Below, piece by piece: positions 1 to 9,000 of a stretch of 32,133 nucleotides of DNA (positions are counted from its first letter, which is position 1; every line of letters starts with the position of its first letter). Source of the stretch: Rodentibacter sp. Ppn85. GTDB lineage: Bacteria > Pseudomonadota > Gammaproteobacteria > Enterobacterales > Pasteurellaceae. The stretch spans positions 1 to 32,133 of the forward strand of contig NZ_MLHS01000016.1 in NCBI RefSeq assembly GCF_001999335.1. The letters run 5' to 3'. Below the pieces are notes generated by a model. That model was not told the DNA's origin. It saw only the letters and a list, made by a program, of their open reading frames with translations, and ran no database searches. Made by a program: the position numbers and the translations under genes.

Positions 1-45
1 ACTTTGATTTTAAACGAGCGTAATTTCGTATTTGAATATTCTGAT

Positions 46-80
46 ATAACAATCTGCCCATTTAATGAGCAGATTGTTAT
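46..80 (-). terminator. Inverted repeat downstream of the large exoprotein gene, possible terminator
   Basis: A perfect 12-bp stem (ATAACAATCTGC with its complement) encloses an 11-nt loop just past the stop codon of the 3,434-aa exoprotein gene. In the minus-strand direction there is no clear U-run after the stem, so it may be a weak or factor-assisted terminator or an RNA 3'-end protecting hairpin. The remaining bases to the window edge show no gene. Confidence 0.45.
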
Positions 81-94
81 TTCAGACATGATAT

Positions 95-3000
95 TTAATT
101 AAGATCTAGTGTCTTAAGCGGGTTTTCAATGACCTGATCCTTAATGGTAAACTTCAAGTTCGGATTATCTCTGTAGTTTTCATACAGGTAACGTAGTTCT
201 CTTGAAGTGACCGAATTATAAAATTCATAATTCGGATCGAACAATTTCTTCAGATTACTCATATTTATTTGAGTTTTATCTTTATTGAAGGTCATTGTAT
301 CCGTCGCCAAACCGTCTAGCGCAAAATAGACTTTTCCACCTCTTTCCAGTGTTTCTTTAGCAATCAGCTTTGTTTTTTCAGAGAAGAAATCTTCACGACT
401 TCTATTTAATCCATCTCTTGTTGCTATATATTGCTCAATTACGGCATTTTGCTCTTTTGTGAACGATGGTGAAGTTTGAGGTTCATCTAAATCCAAATTT
501 TCATTTTGTTTCAACTGCTGGAATAAATGCTGCTCCTTCTCGTTGAAATCTGATATTTGTTTTAATGCCTCTACCGCTACCGGATTTTGTAACAATTCAG
601 TGATAATTTTTTTATTATCCTCCGTATTTGCTTGATTAATACGGCTACGCGAAGATGTAGCTAAGGCGTTATCCGCCCCAAGATCTTGGAAAGTTGCAAT
701 ACGATCAATATCCTGCTCCGAAACTTTCCCTTGTTTAACCTTATCTGCTAATTTAGACAAATTACTGAACTCATAACCCAAATTCAGCTCACCAATATAG
801 CTATCCGCTAATATAGGGTTTCTTTTGTCTTTATCCGCTTTATTCGCATGAGCAATCAGCTCTTTACGCCCATCCTTTAGACCATAAATTAAGGCATTAT
901 TACCTAAATCAGTTCCCTGCGGTTTGGGGGTTTCTAAATTACTATTTTTAGTCGGCAGATGTTCTATTGATTGAATATCCCGTCTTTCCCCCGTATAACC
1001 TTTATCTACTAATTTACTAAGTTCTTCACCTAATTTATGACCAGAGAAGAATGCCTCTCTCTCCTGAGGTTGCTTTTGATATTGACGCATAGTTGTTAAA
1101 CCAGAACTAATATAATACTGTCCGTTCAATGCCATCAAATTCGCATCAGCCTTCATATGATCCGGTAATTTATCCTTATGACGAATAATCTGAGCTTGAT
1201 CGTGGTGAGTCAATTCATGAACAATCGTATCCAAAATTTCCTTGTTATTCTGCTTCTTAGTCCGTAAAAAGCTTAGAATAGGCATCGCATTTATTCGAAC
1301 GACATCATTACTATAAGCACCGTGTCTCGTTGACAAAGGATTATTACCAGTAATTTCTAACTCTGCACGTCTTCCCTCAATACCTGTAACTTCTTTTAAA
1401 GCATCAAACTTCGCTTGTTCAACCAAACTGAATAAACGCTTAATACCCTCTTCATTTCCAGATAGTTTTTGCTTCATTAATTGATGGAATTCCTTGTTTG
1501 AATCCAGCTTGTCCACAATTTTTCTATTAATCTCGCTGCGAGATTGTAAATATGCATCATCAAGCTCAATTTTACTCATAATTTTACCCATATTTTTTAC
1601 ATTCTGTCCTTCAAATCCTTCAATGGTATCCGGACGATGAATTTTGTTACGAGTTTCTTTAGCTTTATTTGTTAATGCAGTCGCCTCTTCTACACTTGAA
1701 CCATAGGCTAAATCTTGCAATGCTTTTAATAGATGCTCTTTTGGCAAATTTTCAGCATTTTCAGCCAAAATCTTTAATTTTTTCTCTGCCTCTTTCGCAC
1801 TATCCCGCTCACGAGCCTTTTGCTTCGCTTGTTCAAATAGTTTTTTAGCATCAATCTTCGGTTTATTTACTTCATTACCGTTTTGATTTTTTTCAACGTT
1901 ATTGTTGCTATTATTGCTATTTGCCTGTGTAAGCGAAGATACCGCATCATCGGTTTCTGCTTTAGTCTTCGCTGATTCGGCTAGAGCAGGGATTTCCGCA
2001 TAATCACTTTCGGCACTATCCACTTTTGCTTTATTACCAGGGTGGCTCAAAGCTGGGATTTCAGCGTAATCACCTTCAACACTATCCGCTTTTGCTTTAT
2101 TACCAGGGTGGCTTAAAGCTGGGATTTCAGCGTAATCACTTTCAACACTATCCGCTTTTGCTTTATTACCAGGGTGGCTCAAAGCTGGGATTTCAGCATA
2201 ATCACTTTCAACACTATCCGCTTTTGCTGTATTACCAGAGTGGGTTAAAGCCGGGATCTCAGCATAATCACTTTCGGCATTGTCTGTTTTTACTTTATCG
2301 CCAGACTGGAGCAATACTGGAATTTCCGTTGCATCTTCTGCTGAACCGGTTTTCGCTTGAGCCGGACTTTCCGTTCCGGTCATATCCTCTTTTAAGCGTT
2401 TAATCGTCATATAATCGCCGTTATCTTCACGCGGAACCGATCGTTTTTTCCCTAAGGATTCATCCTTCTCTTTTACAATTCTAGCCGCTTTTTCCGATTC
2501 GGATTCAGTTTTTACCTTTTTCTTGGTCGGATCTATTTGAGCATAGATATCTTCTGCTTTACCTACCAAGCTTGAGCCCGATTCGGTTGAAGCAAATTTC
2601 GGTGTCGCATCCTCTATCGATTTCTCGCTTAAAATGCGTAAAAATTCGCTAATCACTTTCGGACTGGTTGTACTGTCTTTCGAGCTATCTGATTGAGGAA
2701 TGATAGTTTCCTCAAATTTGCTACCGAATTTGGTAAATGGCGGATAGCCTGCATCCAGTAATAATTTATTGGCGATAACTCGTGCAACTCGACCATTACC
2801 TTCAGCAAACGGATGATAAGCAATCACACGCTGATAAACCATACCGGATAATACACTCGGTTCAACACCACGCGCTTTAGCATCATTGATAAAATCCACC
2901 ATCTCGGCAAGCTGCAATTTAGATGCCTGTGGACCAGAGAAAATAGCATCTTCTTTAGTCAAAGATTCTTTCTTATACAGAATTCTGTTTTCCCCTTCAT

Positions 3001-6000
3001 CCGGACGTAAACCGTGATTAAGTTTTTCAATACTTTCTACGGTTAAACCGTTTTTCGTATTACTTAAAAACTCTTCCACCGCTCCTTGAAGTTTATCTTT
3101 TAAATCAGGAGAACGTTGGATAGTTTTAGAGGTTTCGGCTAGAGCATCCACAATACGTTGTGTTTGCTCTGGCACCCCCATAATATCTTCACTTTTCGGC
3201 AATTTTTTCACTAACTGCTGAATCTCATTGAACTCCTGCTCACTTGGTTTAAAGTGTAAGGCTTCGTTAATCTTACGTTCGGTTCTTTTTGCTCCGTCAG
3301 TGAGAATATCGTCTAGCTCGGCTGAGCCTGCCATCTGTTTTAATACTGCTTCAGGGACACTTTTCTTCGCAGCTTCGCGTGCTTCAGCTAAAAACTCACT
3401 ATTATTAAGAATTTTTTGTTCAAATTCATCATAACGCTTTGCCTCAAGGCTTAATAACTCTTTCAAATTCAAGTTATCTTCAAGTTTTTCATAGTTTGGT
3501 TTTCCGTTAGCTTGCTCATCAGTATCCAATAAGCGATTGTTGTTATTTACATTTTCCTCAGTAGTTTTTGAAGAGCCTCTATCCTTCTTGAAGAATTGCT
3601 TAATCTTCTGGAAGAACGAAGGCGAACTTTGTGTATCAGCTTGTTCCACACTTTGGACTTCAGGCACTGCTGGCGATAACTTACTGCTGTTATTACTATT
3701 GACCTGAGCATTATCGGATTCTACTTTAGTTTTAGCTGATTCGGCTAAAGCAGGTATTTCCGCATAATCACTTTCTGCGTTATCCGCTTTTACTTTATTA
3801 TCAGAATGAATTAAAGCTGGGATTTCAGCATAATCGCTTTCTTTGAGATCCAAATCATCCTTCGCTTTTCCATCTTGTGGTAATTCCGGTAGAGGACGTT
3901 TTGCCTTATGTTCTTCCATTACAGCAGAAATTTCCTCATAGATTGGCTCTTCCGATTTTTTCGCTTTCGTGACTTCGCTGTAAACCGGCTCGGACTCTGC
4001 TGATTTACGTTGCGCACTCGCATTTTCATCGCCTAATTTCGCGTAAGGGCTAGCCGGAATTTCTTCATAAATTGGCTCTTCCGATTTTTTCGCTTTCGTG
4101 ACTTCGCTGTAAATCGGCTCGGACTCTGCTGATTTACGTTGTGCACTCGCATTTTCATCGCCTAATTTCGCGTAAGGGCTAGCCGGAATTTCCTCATAGA
4201 TTGGCTCTTCCGATTTTTTCGCTTTCGTGACTTCGCTGTAAACCGGCTCGGACTCTGCTGATTTACGTTGCGCACTCGCATTTTCATCGCCTAATTTCGC
4301 GTAAGGGCTAGCCGGAATTTCTTCATAAATTGGCTCTTCCGATACTTTAGTTTTTTGTGATAGAGCGTTATCTGAAGCAATATTATTCAAACTGTTTACA
4401 CTATCTTGATTAGTTTTTTTGCTGAATTTTTGTTTGGCTTTATCTACTCCTTTTTTACCTAACTCAGCTAAATCGCCTAATTCAAAGCCGAAACTGGTGC
4501 TTGCATACTCATCATCTCTATGAACCGTTTTAGATTCATTGAGTTCATTATTGATAGGTTTTTCAACATTTTGGGTATCAACACCCGATAAAGTAGAATG
4601 TTGTGTTGCCTCATAATGTCTTTGTGCTGAACGCCCCCCCCTTACATTAGCTTGAGACGTTCCCCTTTCATTTAACCCTATGGACATACCAAACTCACCG
4701 CCATCTTTATGATGATAATCTTCCAAAGATTGATGAGTAACATCACCTGTAATACGGAGTTTCTTATCGCCACTTTTATCAACCAAATAACCGCCTTTTA
4801 GATCTAGATCGTTAATTTGACCGATCATTTTTCCAGCTTCTATACCTGATTGATGACCTACTTTACGGCTGGTTTCATCTTCTTGCCCATATCCGGCAGT
4901 TACGCTAACTGTCGGTTTAACTGTTAAAGCTGTAGTAACGGACGCACCAGCAGAAAAACCAAAATCAGCATGCTTATTATGTCTTTCATAAGTATCTTGT
5001 TTGGATTCAATTGATGTTTTTCCTTCTACTTTCGTTCTATAAACATCAGCTTTGATATTAGCGCCGGATAATGTGAAATCTTTTTCTGTATTAATCTCGA
5101 CTTCATCTCCCAGTAATTGACTATTCTGATAAGTAGTAGATTGTGTATTAGTTAAAGAATATCCCCCATCTACTCCAGCATTTACACCAGCGGCACATCC
5201 ATCGGACATAACACCACAGGAAACAGAGCTTCCTACAGAAAGTTTTGCATGCCAAGACTCATCCGACTCCGTTCTTTCTGTTTTTCCTGCATTAATCGAC
5301 ACGTCATCTTTTGCATTGATAGAAAGTTTACCACTCTTGCTGCGCTCAACGTTATTTAACTCTACCCTACCGTCTGTTGCACTTAACACAAGATTACCGT
5401 TTAAGGTATTACGATTATCGGATTTTTCATTAAAACTCGCATTAGATTGGCTATACCCAGCCTGAGCTTTCACTGATGCACCAACTAAATCGCCAGTCAC
5501 CAAGTTAGCGAGATCACTAGTAACTTGTAATGCTGCTGTACCATCTTGCTTAATGCCTTTTTTAGCATCTTCTGCTTGCTTAACAGCATGGCTAACTATA
5601 TCGGCAATTGCAGAATGGGTTTCACCGACTAAACCGAGTTTAAAAGATGACTTTGAAGATTTAAAATCAGTTTCATCTTTATATTTAGTTGAAATAATCT
5701 CTTTCGCGGTTAGCTTCAATTTATCATAGCTTACGTTCTTTTGAGCTTCAAAAAAGGACTGATCTTTTTCTGACATTAACTCTGCAATTTCTTCTTCGGA
5801 CAGCTTACGCAGATTTGGATTATCCTCTTTTGCTTGACCGTCTTGAGTTTGATCTTCTGTTTTAGAGGTTTCATCAGATACATTACTATTTTCTGATTTA
5901 ACCGCTTCTCCTTCATTCTGATCAGGTTGTGTCGAATCAGACATCGATTTATTAATATCTAATCCGCCGATATCTAAGGTACCTAAAACGTGTAAATCCC

Positions 6001-9000
6001 CCCCTTTTACTTCAAACTCGCTATTTATATTTTTTAAATCTGTCTTAGCACTTTTTTCTTGTTCAAATCTTATACCTAATTCACCATTAGCTCCGGTATG
6101 ATCGCTTTCTGATATTTGGCTAGAAACTCCATCAATACTATCAGTCGAAGCTGAAACGGAATAGCCTCCACCACTGGCTGATGCACTTGAAAATAAGCCA
6201 AAGACCGACTTTGATTTTTCAGTATGTTGAATATTTTGGCCCGTCTTTGTTTTGTAATCTCCTTTTACAATACCGGTAACAATATCTGCTTTTATTTTAC
6301 TTCCAGCTTGCTCTACATCACCTTTCACAGCTAAATGGAGATGATCAAATTCTAAATCAGAGCCAACAGATTCCGCACTATAAGAATCTTCTGTTTCTAC
6401 TCCAGTAATAACTGTTTTACCAAGTAGTTGTTTTTGCTTATGACTACTACTAAATTTATGTGTATCTTTGGCTTTCAGATCCTTAGTTTTAACAAATCCT
6501 GTTTTTCCTTTCACATCGGAAGCAGTAATATCAATATCACTGTCCAGATCTGTTTCTAAATGTAGGTGTTGTTCTGAAGCAATCTTTGATTTCTGAACCG
6601 TCGTATTTCCCTTCTCATCAGTGTAGGAAGTTGCGGTCGATTCAATACCTTTGTGCCCTTTTAGGCTAACCAATTCTTTACCTAAAATATCACCTGTATT
6701 TTTAATTTTATTTTCCGCTTCAATATCAACACGATTTCCTGCAATAGTACCGGAATTGTGTACGTCTTTAGCCTTCAATTTCAATTCCCTGGCTTTTATG
6801 ACCGCACTTCCTAATCCTTTATATTTTTCCGCATCTTCTAAAGTTTGTTTTGCAAAATAAACTTGAGGGATATATGTCTCTTTTCCATTAATGGTTGATT
6901 TGACATACCAAATAATATCCTCTTTTAAGTTGTCTTGCTGTTCTTTGGTTAATGCTTTGCCTAAAGTTAGATTTAGATCTCCTGATGTATGGTACGCATT
7001 GTCCATTAAACGTTTAACTAACTCGACATTAGTTAAATCGTATTTGAGTGCCAAATGATTATCGACTTTTTTCTCGATACTACGAGTGATCAACTGATGC
7101 TCAAAATAGCTATCGCCAATTACACTTACTTTGCTTTCTGAACCTTTTGGCGCAATCCGATTAAAGAAATAATCAGAACCGACATAATCATTTTGATTAA
7201 TATATTTCATTCTGGTGTGATAAAGTGGATCAACCTCTACTCGAGCGCGATCTTTATCTAGAGGAATTTCTTTTTTCTTCGCCAATTCATCAGCTTTTCT
7301 TTTCTCTTCGGCTAATTTTTTCTCATACTCTTCGAGACGTTGTTTTTCCTCTTCAGAAAGCGAGTCTAGTTTTTTCTGTTCCTCTTCTAATTGTTTTTTT
7401 CTACGTTCTGCCTCTTCTAAACGCTCTTTTTCAAGACGTTCTTTTTCCAAACGTGCTTTTTCTAGACGCTGTTTTTTCTCTTCTTCTGTTTCACTCAGTA
7501 GATTTTTGTCTTCTTTTGGGATGAAGATATTAGAGTCATCCTCTTTTTTCTTATTAAACGAACGATCAATGAATAAATTCGGATTAGCCAATAATTCTAA
7601 CAATGTAGATAAATCAATTTCACTATTATCGTTATTTTCTGGCTGTGCAACAAATGGTTTGAATTGAATCGGTGGTGCTTGTATTGTATGTTTCCCAATA
7701 GGGACTTCATTATCGAAAGCTCCCTTTTCCCCTTTTTCACCATTAATTAATGTATCGGTATTACCGATAAAAGATCCGGCTAATATTTTGGCTTTTTCAT
7801 GGGGATAAAATTCCAATTCTTTGGATTTTCCGCTACTATTTGCAAGCTCTGCTGCATCATAGGCTTTTTTTAGTTCAGTAAGCGATTTATTTTCCCAATG
7901 AACACCAAATGTATTTGTCAATACGGATTGAAGTAATGGCGAATTGATAGATTTTAATAATTTAAAAACCTGTAATTTACTTACATAATATGCTCCCTGT
8001 TGAAAATGGGTCTGAGTATCATTACTTAGGAAAAACTTTATTAATTCAGAGAGAGATTTAAATTTATATTCTGCTGTCGCCTGCAATGAACTCCCAAATA
8101 GATTGAAAACAGGCCTAAAAGTAACCGTAATATTAGCAGGTGAATTTAAATAAAAATCAAATACATTTAACTTGCTACTTTTCATATTATTAATGATATT
8201 TTTAGCACCATTACCAATTAGATTTTTTTGAATATTAATTATGCCATGGTTAACTATTCCTGCATCATCTAATGTTGATTCTTTTTGAATAAACTCAAAG
8301 TCATTCTCACCACGAATATTACCCATATATTTAATTTTTAGGCTATTTCCATTAAGATCAGTAATAGAACCAAAAATTTTATAGAAATCTCTTCTGACTG
8401 TACCTATATCGGCAATTGATCCTTTTATATTTCCATTAGATATATCTACACTGCCTCCAAGTTCAACGTCATTTAATAACTTTTGAGCTGATACAGTGAT
8501 TTTCCCTTTTGAAAGAATTTCTCCTCGATTATGAATAATATCATCTGCATTTAAATTCATTACACCGTCTGAATGCAAAACTCCAGTCGCATTATTGGTA
8601 ATATTTGAGGAGACAGTTAGATTTAAGCTGTTTTTTGCACCCAATAAACCTTCGTTTGTAATTTTTTGACTATTTACAGATAACTGATTAGCGCTAGTTA
8701 ATATCCCTTTATTGATAAAAGCATCATTTGAGTTGATATCCAGTGAAGATAATAATTGGTTTTCCGAATCTTTATCAAAAAAGACTTCTTGGGCAGAAAG
8801 CGTTAATTTTTCTCTAGCCTCCGGTAGTTTATGAGAGGCTGAGTGGAAATGGGTGAATCTAAACGTAAGGTTCGCAGTCCCTTTACTTTGAATAATCCCA
8901 TTATTGTGATAACCATCATCTGGAGTAGTATTATTTTGGGATAAAATATTACCAAAGGTAGATATATCAAGCGTCTTTTCGGCTAGAATATCTTTCTTAT

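Noticed and set aside
2026-2403. Plus-strand open frame of 125 codons with repeats
   Set aside because: It is the antisense of the 66-bp DYAEI repeat array in the exoprotein gene; its periodicity comes from that array and it has no ribosome site.
2800-2830. Second Fic domain as in IbpA
   Set aside because: Only one HPFxxGNGR core was found in the whole exoprotein; no second copy is visible.
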